64,000 nt of DNA from Byssothecium circinans (Eukaryota; Ascomycota; Dothideomycetes; Pleosporales; Massarinaceae): positions 1,533,206 to 1,597,205 of the forward strand of contig ML976979.1 of NCBI GenBank assembly GCA_010015675.1, in the 5' to 3' direction. Numbering within the stretch: the stretch's first letter is position 1; the number at the start of each line of letters is the position of its first letter. Positions 34,677-44,866 of the stretch are shown piece after piece. Position numbers and translations under genes: made by a program. Under the pieces are notes generated by a model that did no database searches, was not told the origin of the DNA, and saw only the letters and a program-made list of their open reading frames with translations.

Positions 34677-36438
34677 TAGATTCCGGCCACCAGGGGTTTC
34701 CGGCCACATCGCCAAATCAGCTACCCCTTAGAAAATCACGCGTTTTCTCTCCACGCAACGCATCAAAATGGATAACCGCGAAATCGCAATTCAATCAGCT
34801 ATTAACGATCTTAATGCTGGCATTTACAAAAGCTAGAGAGCAGCTATAAAGGCCTACGGGATCCCTTGAACAACGTTGCAGGATTAATTACACGGTGCAA
34901 CTAACGCGCGAACCAGCCATTAATGGATGCAGAAATTGACCCCCCTACAAGAGGATTTCCTTATGGATTGGATCCTTGAAGAGGACGCTCGCGCCTGCCC
35001 TCCCTCCCACGCGCGCGTACGAGAAATGGTAAATTGAATCCTACGGTTGAATAGTATAAACGAGCTAGTAGGCAAAATATGGCTATCCTCCTTCCTTAAG
35101 CGCAACCCACGCGTCGCCTCTGTTGTGGGTAGGAAGATAGAGGCTGCGAGAGCTAAGGGAGTAACTCCACAGCAGATCTGCGCGTTTCTTGAGCTCTTTG
35201 AGAGGCTGCGTGCAGACCTAGGTATACTAGCTGAGGATACATGGAATATAGATAAGACTGGCAAGGCCCTAGGCGTATGTGTAAACACTAGAGTACTCGC
35301 GAGTAGTCAAAAAAGGAAGGCTTACTATCAGTCTCCAGAGAATCGCGAGTGGGCGTCGATAATTAAGTGCGTTTCTGCAATAGGGAGAAAGCTGCGGCCA
35401 GGGATCATTTTTAAAGGCAAATACTTGCAGAGCACCTGGTTTCTATCAACTATACCTGACTGGCTATACGCAACGTCAGAGAATGGCTGGACATCTAACG
35501 CGATTGGCGTTGAGTGGCTGCAACGCGTATTTCTGCCAGAAACTGCGCCCGCAGAGGATCGCTAGAGGATGCTGATTTTAGATGGCCACCGCAGCCATGT
35601 GGACCTGGATTTCCTGTGGATCTGCAAGTAGAATAAAGTTAGGTTACTGTTTCTCCCTACTCACTCATCTCACGTTCTGCAGCCCCTAGATCTCTCTGTT
35701 TTCTTAGTAGTGAAACAATTCTATCGCTAGCAGATCTAGGAGTTATTACACCTAGATGATGCCGCGCCAGTTAAAAAAGAACGTTTTATTATTGCCTACA
35801 ACGCTGCCAGAGAGGCTGCGATTACTGAGAGAGTAATCCGCGCAGGATGGGCTACTGCAGGCATCTGCCCGTTGAATATTACGCGCGTTGTCAACTCATC
35901 CCAAGTTGCTCAAAGGCCTGTTACCCCCCCTCGCCAGGATCAGGCTCATCTCGCTGAGAGCTCTCTCTCTACTCCCCATGGCCCTCGGGATCTGTTTATA
36001 GCTCGAAGGGCGCTCCACAGCGCTGAGAAATTAAGCCGCAGCGCTCACCAACTGTTTGAGAAAGCTGGCAAGGCAATTGCAGAGGCAAATACGCGAGCAG
36101 CAGAGGCTGAATCAAGGGCTCAGCAATTGCAGGCGCAACTTGAGGCCCTTAGGCCTCAACAGCCACGAAAGAGGGTTCGCATAGACCCAAATCAACGCTT
36201 TGCAGATATAGATATAATCATGATTGCAGTGCAGGCATCTGCGCTTCTACAGGAAGAAAACGATAACAATTCTAAAGAAAAGGAAGCAGAAAAAGCTGCA
36301 GCTGAAATAGCAGCAAAAACTCTGCAATCTATGTGTACAGAGTGGCAATTGTAACTAGGCTGGCGCAATTATTGCGTTGATTTCTGAGGGGTGGCCGATT
36401 TGGCGATGTGGCCGGAAACCCCTGGTGGCCGGAATCTA
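34677..36438 (+). mobile_element. Degraded pogo/Fot1-like DNA transposon, about 1.76 kb
   Basis: Terminal inverted repeats start TAGATTCCGGCCACCAGG and are perfect for about 42 bases (34677-34718 against 36397-36438). They then continue for some 20 more with mostly transition differences. Target duplication is TA (34675-34676, 36439-36440), or TATA if the outer TA of each end is counted. The element inserted into the right arm of the outer inverted-repeat element. It carries a single transposase frame broken by stop codons. Confidence 0.92.
34768..36354 (+). pseudogene. Pogo/Fot1 transposase pseudogene, nine in-frame stops
   Basis: One continuous reading frame of 529 codons with no indels, but with about nine in-frame stops: five before 35047, and one each near 35563 and 35629 plus two near 35725-35735. 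Domain order fits pogo: N-terminal psq-type HTH (AIQSAINDLNAG), CENP-B/Tc5-type region (WLSSFLKRNPRVAS), catalytic Asp in NIDKTG, second Asp in LILDGHRSH, then a C-terminal coiled coil (AEAESRAQQLQAQLEALRP). Several stops are explained by C-to-T changes of CAA, CAG or CGA codons, the pattern expected from RIP. Not functional as it stands. Confidence 0.9.
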
Positions 36439-36614
36439 TATAGGCTAGCTTACAGCTAAACTTAGTTCGGATAAGTGTGGCCGACGATCCCTGGTACATC
36501 CCAACGTCAAGTGAGATTCACAATATCTAATCACCTTAGCCAACATTCACATACGTGCGATAAAGAACCCATATGCCATAATAATTGCTGTTGTTTACAA
36601 TCGGAAGCTTTGCG

Positions 36615-37428
36615 ATGACTTCTGGCTGCCCTACTAAACGCTATTCGAATACGGACGCGGTAGTCAACGTGACAGCAATTCTACAGCAACGATGGGAACA
36701 CAGCCCTGATGATGATAAAAAGAGACTGGAACTATGCTGGGGATACAGTGACTGTGGTGACTGTCATCGAAGTGATGGATTTTGTGGATGGTGTGCTCTG
36801 GTCAGTCTACCAGGCCCGCAACGCCCTCACCCACGAAATGTTCAATCATGCGCCAACACTTTATTCACTCTATAAAGCGTTGCTTGAATATTGGTCCCTT
36901 ACTATAAAGCCTACTTCACTATAATTGAACGCTGACTTCTTACATATATAGTCACAAACATGCCTCCCTTTGCCCACAGATCCCCTCTCTCGGTCCTTCC
37001 CCCTACTCTCCCCCATACGCTACAAATTCATCTGTGCCACTGGCCCAGAGCGATTTGAACTTCGAACAGGAGGATTGGGATGCCAGGTCTCTACCATCAC
37101 CTTCTTGACCTCCATCATCACCATTTTCTGCACTCTTGTCGGCGTCTTGGTTTTATACGGCCTGATCAAGGCCATTCGAGGCATCATCTTCGCCTCCAAA
37201 GCCAGGAACGGAGGTTGGATTGTGTACGGTGACGGTAGTGAAGCAGTCTGGACCCGGAAGAGCGAGAGCTGGGGACATTGGTGGAGAAGGATGACGGGTC
37301 AATCAAGAGACGATGAAGTTCAAGAGATAGATCGCGGGACGCGGGAGAGAAGCTGGCAGTTTTGGAGGAGCTGGAGGAAAGATCATTCGAGACTCGACCG
37401 GCCCGAGGCGACACCACTGCTGAGATGA
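36615..37428 (+). CDS. PSI-like Cys-motif membrane protein
   Basis: Two exons, 36615-36800 and 36952-37428, joined by a 151-nt intron (GTCAGT...CTGAC...ATAG), give 220 residues. The luminal part has a plexin/semaphorin/integrin-like cysteine motif (CWGYSDCGDCHRSDGFCGWC) completed across the splice by TCLPLPTDP. One transmembrane helix follows (ITFLTSIITIFCTLVGVLVL), then a basic cytosolic tail rich in Trp and Arg. Similar PSI plus one-TM proteins are widespread in ascomycetes, with unknown function. The outer transposon ends only 160 bases upstream. The ATG at 36615 is provisional: non-ATG sequence upstream is hydrophobic, so a 5' exon or signal peptide may be missing. Confidence 0.7.
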
Positions 37429-37565
37429 ACGTTCGCGTACCTAATTGCGCTTGTCCGTTTGCACGCCCTCCCAGCGTCGCTACACGACGCAACATATCCG
37501 TCATAAGCGACCTACGACCAAACTCGGCACACAGTCCTTATCTCATCTGAGCAAATTAGCTTATC

Positions 37566-37566
37566 T

Positions 37567-37602
<36 letters not shown>

Positions 37603-37604
37603 GT
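37566..37604. repeat. CTCTCA hexamer repeat
   Basis: About six CTCTCA units in the leader of the gene at 37782. They are followed by several near-copies of a CTCTCTGCTCTC segment around 37676-37745. Confidence 0.85.
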
Positions 37605-37781
37605 CGTTCACGAGCGCCAGACAGTCCGTGCGCTCAGGTTCATCGCCCATAGATATACCCCGCACTCGGCCTCAAACCTCTCTGCTCTCTCGACATCTCT
37701 GCTCTGTCGACCTCTCTGCTCTCTGGACCTCTCTGCTCTCTCGGATCTCAACAACTAGCTCAACACCTACGACACCTCGCA

Positions 37782-39104
37782 ATGCCAGTCTCTACCGGAT
37801 CCGGATCGCCAATTGTGACGCCTACAGGCTCAAACAGTGCTAACAATCAAAGTGCGCAGATCGCTACAGCCATGGGTGACTTGGGCGGCGTCGCTACCGA
37901 AAACAACATCAATGTCCCTCAGCCTCATCTTGAGAACTCTGAGCCCGCCAATTCCAGCAACGCTGGCCCCTCCCGTCCTCAGGACTCGCCAAAGACCCCC
38001 AAGAAGGGCACGTCGTCTAGCAAGAAAGCCTACATTAACAGCATCTATTCTCCGTTTCCCAGCGATGCTGACAGGTACGTATCCCCAAGTTCAAACCCCG
38101 TCGCTGCGAGTAGATTAGCTGACTTTACCAGTGCCGAGATCCGCTGGTACAACTGGAAGATCCCAAAGCCCGCGCCATCGGATTGTGAGGAGCAGATGGC
38201 TTTCTCAGAGCAAAATGCCAAGTCCGACTTTCTCACTTTGGTTGAAGCTATCACTCGACTCGGTCTCGATCCTTCCAAGGCTCACGACTACGCGGTGATT
38301 GACATCAAGTACGACATGCTTGTACAAGAGCTTCCTCAGTTCAAGCACGAGTATGTCAAGGCGCGCGATACCATCTCGACATACCGTCACGGCCTAGGTA
38401 AATACAAGCCGTCCATCAAGGCTATAAATGCCGACCAGGTTATGGAGAGTGTCCGGCTGAACAAGCCGAACCCCTTCGCAGGTGCTTGCTGCGGTGGTGA
38501 CTGCGATGACTCCGTCGATGATGGTGCTCCGGAGGCACCTCGCACTTCTGGACCTCAGTGGGCTGACGTTGGCCCTCACCCAAACAAGAAGTCAAAGCTC
38601 GAGCAGCCCCGGCCCATGTACACCTATCGTAAGCACAGTGTACTGGAGACCACGGCTCCTGTCGACGGCATCAACAACGGCCGGATCTTTGGCGCTGGTT
38701 TCCCCGTCCAGCCCGGCCCATCGCGCTTCCAGACTCCTCCAAACCAAATCATCAAGGACTTGTTGGCCTTGGGCTCTCCTTTCGGGACCCCTCCCAAGGG
38801 ACAGGACAAGAAGAAGATTGGTCATCAAGAGGAAGTGATATCCTGGATGAGTGATTCCCCCATCCTTGATCCCAGCTCTGCGTTCGACACCTCGGAACTG
38901 AAGGTCAGCTTCACGATGACGCTCAAGCGAGGCTCCGAGTCGGTCAAGACATACATCACCCCGGAGGCTGTCGATGGGGAGGTCCGCAAAGTCATCGACG
39001 TCACGGACAACATCCTGAACGTCTTCAAGACCGAGGGTCTGGATGTTCCGCTGCTAGACGTGGTTGAACTGGCAAAGAAAGCAATTGCACACCAGAGCGC
39101 CTAG
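37782..39104 (+). CDS. Hypothetical protein, possibly with a 57-nt intron
   Basis: No family recognised. The unspliced frame gives 440 residues. A candidate intron at 38075-38131 (GTACGT...GCTGAC...CCAG) is 57 nt, a multiple of three without stops. Both 440- and 421-residue products are therefore readable, and splicing gives the smoother SDADSAEIRWYNWK. The N-terminus is Ser/Asn-rich. A helical central region follows (FLTLVEAITRLGLDPSKAHDY), then a Cys cluster (ACCGGDC) and a basic KKSKLEQ. The C-terminal segment is conserved-looking (LKVSFTMTLKRGSESVKTYI, DVTDNILNVF). It converges on the APH-like gene. Confidence 0.65.
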   Translation: MPVSTGSGSPIVTPTGSNSANNQSAQIATAMGDLGGVATENNINVPQPHLENSEPANSSNAGPSRPQDSPKTPKKGTSSSKKAYINSIYSPFPSDADRYVSPSSNPVAASRLADFTSAEIRWYNWKIPKPAPSDCEEQMAFSEQNAKSDFLTLVEAITRLGLDPSKAHDYAVIDIKYDMLVQELPQFKHEYVKARDTISTYRHGLGKYKPSIKAINADQVMESVRLNKPNPFAGACCGGDCDDSVDDGAPEAPRTSGPQWADVGPHPNKKSKLEQPRPMYTYRKHSVLETTAPVDGINNGRIFGAGFPVQPGPSRFQTPPNQIIKDLLALGSPFGTPPKGQDKKKIGHQEEVISWMSDSPILDPSSAFDTSELKVSFTMTLKRGSESVKTYITPEAVDGEVRKVIDVTDNILNVFKTEGLDVPLLDVVELAKKAIAHQSA

Positions 39105-39493
39105 GTGTGTCGGCATGGTTGTTCAGAGGTATACATGACGTTTGGGGAGTCGATCAAGGCGACGTGAAATTCGGACTCCCCCACGCCTTGGTGCTTGGGG
39201 ATAGATACAAAAGTAGGATGGAGGATCACAACACAACGTATGTCGAGCTTCGAGCTTCTTTGGGGTGATATTAGGTGGACCCTGGTGATATGGGACTTTG
39301 GATTGGCGCTGGCCTCTATCTCGGCTTGAACTGGGTAGGAAAAGAGGAACACGTATAGTATCAAGCAGCCTCTTTAGTCTAATTCACTTTCAGAACACTT
39401 GACAAGTCTCTTGCTGGTTCGTCACTGCCGCCCGTAGTGTTTCTCTCTCCGTTAGTGGTTGGTTAACCCCTCTAGAAACCACCACCCACCACA
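39105..39493. other. Convergent 3' region
   Basis: 3' flanks of two convergent genes. No gene seen. Confidence 0.5.
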
Positions 39494-40938
39494 CTACCTT
39501 ATCTTCCCATTCATCTTCCTCTCCATCCGCTCAATATATTCCTTCGCCTCATCGTCCTCAAACCCAAACGCGAGCCGCACCATCTCATACGTAAGCTTCT
39601 CAGTGTCCGGGAATCCATCAAGCTTCTCCAAGATTGAATAGATTCTTGAAGCAGGCCCTCGTAATCTGTCCGCAATGGAGGGAATGACTGGTCTCCCTTG
39701 CTCTGCTAGACTCCGTTCTGCATCTTGGAACTTCTGCCAGTATAGCTCCTGCGCAGCAGTCTGCCGTGAAATATTACGGAAAGCCAAGTGTTCAGGGTCT
39801 TTGAGTATCTCTTGAATAAGAGCAGTTGATGAAATGAGAGGGAAGGGCACTAGACAGTGGATTGGAAGTCAGCGGATACTACGAAGAAAAAGAAGTGACG
39901 GGGGCTGCGTACTCGGGAAATGATTGACCTGTATAGGAGCCGTCTGTGCAAACTCCCAATCAATAACCGCCAAGAAGTTGAACTCATCGTCCACAAGTAT
40001 ATTCTGAGTACCCATATCCATGTGATTAAGATGGAAAGATGTCTCCCCGTCCTTGAATAGCTCCGTAGTAGCCACGATGTCGCAGAAAACGTACGTGCCA
40101 ACGACACAGAACTTATCGGATTCGTCGGGTTCATCTGACTCGGAGACGTCTTTGCGAGCAGACGTATGCCTGGCTTCGCCTACAGCTGCAAAATACTGCT
40201 CAGATGTTGCGAAGGGGCCTCCGGATGGGAAACTCTCTGCTGCAGCTGCAGCAAGGGGACCGATTGTCACCACACCGTTACCGTCTTTAGAGAAGTGTGA
40301 GATAGAACCGATTTGGGGGAAGGAGAATGTGGCTAGCTCGGCTTGGATGGAGATCCATTGAGATATGATATGTTCTTGGGTGTGTATCTGCTTTATTAGT
40401 TGATAATCATAGCAAATGAGCAGTGCAGGGAAGATTCAATACGCACAGGAAGATCGCAGATGTCAAACTTCACGTCTTGTAAAGTATTTCCGTAGAAGCC
40501 CTCGATCAGCATGTAGCATGCACCCACATCAACAGCTTGCTGTGATCCCGGCGGTTCGTAGGCGTAGAGCTTGGGCGTGGGAACAGTTGTAGCGTTGTGC
40601 TGGAGGAACTCCATGGTGGATACTTCGCACTGTATGGCATATAGCTCCGATTCCTTGGTCGTGTTTCCATTGCTGTCTGGATGGCGAGGCAGTCGCACGC
40701 GGGCTATGATCAAACTGCAATCGTCGAGAATGAACTCGAAGCAACACCAATATTGACCGGCGGAGAACGGCTCGCTCATCTTTGTAGTCTTTCCTGAAAT
40801 GCGCTCAATGTGCTCTAGAAGGGCGGCTTTGTGGATTGTTGTCATGAAGTGTTCTAGTCGTTGCTTCATGCCGTTGTAGTCCCAGTCTTCGAAAGACTTC
40901 CAGCGTGCGCTTGGCGGTGTCTTCGCTGCAGTGGCCAT
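39494..40938 (-). CDS. Aminoglycoside-phosphotransferase-like (APH) kinase-fold protein
   Basis: Protein-kinase-like fold of the APH/choline-kinase group; the substrate in fungi is unknown. Three exons, 40938-40447, 40387-39913 and 39849-39494, give 440 residues. The N-lobe includes YWCCFEFILDD and an AR-type beta strand. The catalytic loop is HLNHMDMGTQNILVD and the metal-binding strand is FLAVIDWEFA. These correspond to the HxDxxxxN and IDWE motifs, so the enzyme looks active. The C-terminal ~110 residues are helical (RMERKMNGKIR end). ATG 40938 (MATAAKTPPSARW) was preferred over in-frame upstream ATGs, where the sequence is unstructured. Confidence 0.85.
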
Positions 40939-42110
40939 GTTGCAACGTGGAATCGAAGGACGTAAAGAAGAAGTTGAGACCAGAGGGTGAATGGAGAATT
41001 CGCGGAGGTGCATGGGCTGTACCACCTCGCTTCGAGCTGCACTCCTCATATCGTCCTTGTGCATGTAATGCGGCACCGCGGCCCGCGCTTACTGCACGCC
41101 GATGATTGGTGGTGGACGTCCAAACAAGTAATTCAAAACCATCAACGGTAAGAATCTACCTTATGGTAGTACTCAGTGTCTTTGCGAATTGATTTTCAGA
41201 TGTTATGCTCGTTTTAATAACGTACTATGTGGTAGTGTATCTCCGTCGGTCGTATGACCATAAAGTATACCAACGATTGAGGGGGTTGTGACGCTTTTGG
41301 AAGGTTGACTCGTTTGAAAAAATCTCCTAAGAAGTGTATTTAAGAACTGGTTCCTGAGTTTGAATAACTTTGATAGGGGAAAGATAAAGGAAGGATATTG
41401 CGCACTGACAGAGGGGAAGGCTTTTAGTCTCACACTAACGAGTCTTTGACGTAATTTCCTTATAGACGCTATCAAGGATAAACCTAATATCTTATACTAT
41501 TGGTTATTCACTACGGGCGAGATTAAGGTAGTCCGGAAGGAATTTACATTAGCAAGCATTGTTTATAGGAGGATTATACGTTGTAAACACACTATGGCAG
41601 CAATGGCCAACTAGCTTGCAAGCCGAACAGTAGATATTCCGAAACTCAAAAGTATGCAGAATATTTAGAATCTCTGAGTGCAAAGTACTGGAAGAGTCCG
41701 CAACAGGGGAAGGACCGTGAAGCATTAGATTTCCGAACCGGATTTACGTGAGTCGGATAAGTTATACATTAGACTGACGTTGATTAGCTTCCACAATGTC
41801 AAACCACTTGCCGGACACCAACCAAATAGACATTGTTCACGTAGAAAAAGAGTAAGTTCCAAGACAAATGATCGCTATTAAAGTAATTCCAGGTTAAACC
41901 TGCCACTAACTCCGAGACAATGGACAATTTTGCCGTGCACTGTGTTGATCAATATGGCCCGCCATATTGGTAAGAATCAAAAAGCCTCTTTGGGGGCGGC
42001 CATGCCCACCGTATTGGCTCGTTCGAAACATTTGTCGAACCGGTATCAGGGCGTATTTGATGATTCCTTACCTCGTTAGAGATGACAACTGCAATTTACC
42101 AGTCGCCCAC
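40939..42110. other. AT-rich intergenic stretch
   Basis: No intact gene. Much of 41150-42070 is AT-rich with scattered stops, perhaps relic sequence. I could not match it to a transposon family by eye. Confidence 0.4.
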
Positions 42111-43532
42111 TTACGAGTTCAAAGCCGCTTGTAGATCAAGCGGCTTACCATCCTTTACACTATCCAGCCATTTCCGGATCTCCGCACGTGTAAGTGACTG
42201 GTCGAGACCCCCCACCGCTCTCTCAAAATCCGCCTTCACCCTATTCTTCTCATCCTCCATGACTAGAACCCAATCCGGTTGCAATCTCCTCATCTCCTCT
42301 AGAAACAGCTTCCGCATAACTCCGACTTCGTACTCCTCCATAGCAATCCAGTAAAGATCAGATACACCCTCGTTGTCTAGGTAGTACGGATCTTCTTGAT
42401 CGTCCTCATTATCATCTGGGCTATAGTTTTCCTTCAAAGGTTTGGCCTCGCGGATACGACCTTCAAGGAGTCGGGGGAACTGGCATGCGCGCCATAGGGG
42501 AAGGGGAAGTGTAGAGACGAATTCCCAGTCAATTACGGCTGTTAGATCTCCTGCGTCGGTGACGAGTATGTTATGTGAAGACATATCGTCGTGGAAGAGC
42601 ACCGTGGGTTCGGAAGAAAGGGAATTGGTGGGAGGGAATAGGGCGGGCAAGAGATCAAGTAGTTGATTGGCGACCTCCTTGGCGGCTTCAGCTTCCTTGA
42701 TCTCGTCCTCAGCGTCTTCGATATTGTACTCGTATTACCGGATATCAGCTTCGTCGGTGAGATTCTTCAGATCGCTCTCAAGCTTCTCGAGCTGATTCTT
42801 GTTGTCCTTGATTTTGCTATCTTGGCTCATGAACACGAGTTGGAGACGTGTGTGTAGCCAGTCGTAACTCGTTTTGAACGGGCCGCGGGGAATGTCGTAT
42901 TTGATGAGATCCCCCAAGAAAAAATCCATGGAGACTATGCGTGATATGTCAAAGCTGGTCTGCGATATCGCAGGTTGCCGATGAAGCAACCCAGTGAACA
43001 TAGGCTCCGATGGTGAGAAGTAGATATTTCCGATACCTTCAAAGCGCTTTCCAAAGAGCTCGGCTTGGAAACGGGCTAACTGCCGAATAACCGCTTCTTT
43101 CTTCTCCCAAGTCATCTTCCTCCATTTCTTCCTTATGGGCGTCCCATCACACATATCCATAAGCATCCACTCAAAGCCTAGCTCGTTCCTATTATCTGCG
43201 TCCCAGGCTACGATATCTGGGATAGGAACCGTCGTCTGTTCTCTTATATACTTAATCGTTGCAACCTCGCCAGACACCTTGTAGTGCGGGTCTATTGGCA
43301 GTGAGACGCGCATTATGTACTTCTGCTCAATTTCTGGTGATGTAATCGCATAGACCTTGCTAAAGGTGCCTTGTGCGTAGAAAGTTATATTAAGCGGAGT
43401 CGTGCGATCTCGTAGACCTGGAAGATGCTGACGAGCTAGACGTGTGATGGCGTTTAAGTCAGGATCCTTGGCCCAGGTAGGTTCAATGTAAAAGAGTTTG
43501 GAGACCCATTCCAACCCATCTTGGTTGACCAT
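42111..43532 (-). pseudogene. APH-like kinase-fold gene split by one in-frame TAA
   Basis: The same reading frame runs from MVNQDGLEWV (ATG 43532) to a stop at 42111, interrupted only by TAA at 42737-42735. The upstream part is 265 residues and has the APH N-lobe (ITFYAQGTFSKVYAI, YIMRVSLP, FEWMLMD). The downstream part contains the catalytic FHDDMSSHNILV and the metal site LTAVIDWEFV. The upstream product alone would therefore lack the active site. The stop could be a CAA-to-TAA change, a polymorphism or a sequencing error. I found no intron that removes it and keeps frame. If the TAA is not real, the protein is about 473 residues. Confidence 0.75.
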
Positions 43533-44029
43533 TTTGTGTGAGTGCAGCACAGTAGGGTTGTGTGGAGTGGCTGGTATTGTTACAAAAAGGAGTCTTATTA
43601 TCACTTGCGGGAGTTATTCTGTAAAGCGAACGGTGATGTCGGTGGTTGCGGGAAGGATTGTGGGTTTCAGCGCAGAAGGTGGTTGTGGGGAAGGATTATG
43701 GGTTGAAGGTAACGGGGAGAGCTTTATAGATGGAGAGGGGACTTTGTACTGTCCTTCCACAAAGCTAAGTGAAGAGCTGTCAGCTCATTGTGCGAAAGCA
43801 GATTGCTGTTCGACGCCAAGGAGTGAATACTCTCGCCGGCAGAGATAGAACCCCCAGCTATACAGTACCTTGGCTCACCAACACTGACTTCAACCGCATT
43901 GTTAAACCTGCGTCACAACCTTGAGCTTTCAACCAACGACAGTCGCAATCAAACCGCGGAAAAATCCTCCAGAGTCTTAACACCACCCTATACCGCAAAT
44001 AAACAGATCAAAACCCCTCCATCAAGGCC
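43533..44029. promoter_or_regulatory. Divergent upstream region
   Basis: Lies between the split APH gene and the small gene at 44030. Promoters expected; no specific site recognised. Confidence 0.4.
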
Positions 44030-44344
44030 ATGGGTCGCAAGAATAAGCAAGGGACGATCGAATTCATCGAAAGTAGCTCCGACTGGAAGCTCGTCGGCTT
44101 CCCGTCCCCGGAGAAACAAATCGATAACTGCGACGACTTCCGGCTAGACATACAGGGTGTTACAACGACGGAGCCCAAACAATACAATATCCACCTGCAA
44201 GTCAACAACCCATGTAAAATCCCCTCGCTCAAACTTCTCCTGGGTAGGACGGTGACTTCTATCCTGGTGCCTGTTGACATTGACAAAACTCCTGAGGAGA
44301 TTAGAAACATAATGATCGAAAAGGTCAAGGGCTCGAACCTCTAA
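44030..44344 (+). CDS. Small hypothetical protein, 104 residues
   Basis: ATG in GGCCATGGG context opens a 104-residue frame (MGRKNKQGTIEFIESSSDWK...). Its amino-acid mix, with alternating hydrophobic and charged residues in LLLGRTVTSILVPVDIDKTP, looks like a folded protein. No signal peptide, membrane segment or family recognised. Single exon as far as can be seen. Confidence 0.45.
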   Translation: MGRKNKQGTIEFIESSSDWKLVGFPSPEKQIDNCDDFRLDIQGVTTTEPKQYNIHLQVNNPCKIPSLKLLLGRTVTSILVPVDIDKTPEEIRNIMIEKVKGSNL

Positions 44345-44475
44345 AGCCTCGATGAGAATTCGCTCGCTCGAATGGACGATGGAGCAGTTTGAGTTACAAC
44401 CTGGTAATGCCCTTGACCTTCCAAAGAGTTGGAAAGCGCGGCCAAGATTTTGACACATGTCTATATCTGCATGGC

Positions 44476-44580
44476 GTTCTTGGAACTTAACAGTTTTAAA
44501 TCATGCATTGGTGGGGCGCCGGCATAGTGTTCTTGAAATTTGACAGTGTTAACACGGCATTGGGTGGGCACCGGTACAGT
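44476..44580. repeat. Two-copy 52-53 bp tandem repeat
   Basis: Units start at 44476 (GTTCTTGGAACTTAACAG) and 44529 (GTTCTTGAAATTTGACAG). They differ at scattered, mostly transition positions. A third unit begins at 44581 but breaks off after GTTCATG. Confidence 0.7.
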
Positions 44581-44632
44581 GTTCATGTAAAGGATAGGCC
44601 CAAAGCACGGATATACCCCAGGTACTGCACAT

Positions 44633-44866
44633 GCGGTTGAAAGAATTCCCCGCACACGTAATACTCTCTCACCACAGACCACCCATAATAACTAACACGT
44701 TAATCACTCTCCTTTAACTTTAATAAAATATAGAATTGTAAAGCTAGGCCTGCTCTTTTACGCAGGAGTAGGAAGAGGTTAAAAGGGCTTCGTTAGGGGT
44801 AGGTAAATATGAGCTGAAGTTTTTCGGTGTGCGGCAAATTGTTTCATTTGCGTGTGCATTATCTTA
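44633..44866. repeat. Dispersed repeat copy 2
   Basis: Shares blocks with 2113-2262 in the same order and orientation, including GGTTGAAAGAATTC, TAGAATTGTAAAGCTAG and TGAAGTTTTTCGGTG. It has extra sequence between blocks, so it is longer than copy 1. Confidence 0.45.

Larger units (their letters stand above)
34010..36452. mobile_element. Inverted-repeat element with assembly gap, interrupted by a pogo element
   Basis: If the 34677-36438 insertion and one TA are removed, the right arm becomes an exact 100-base inverse of 34010-34109. The outer ends read TA|AGCTAGCCTATAACG and its inverse, consistent with a TA target duplication and a Tc1/mariner-type or MITE/foldback element with very long inverted arms. 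The interior is a run of 475 Ns (34110-34584), so its content is unknown and possibly mis-sized. Confidence 0.75.

Noticed and set aside
37445..37843. Ser-rich open frame before the 37.8 kb gene
   Set aside because: Produced by the CTCTCA and CTCTCTGCTCTC repeats of the leader.
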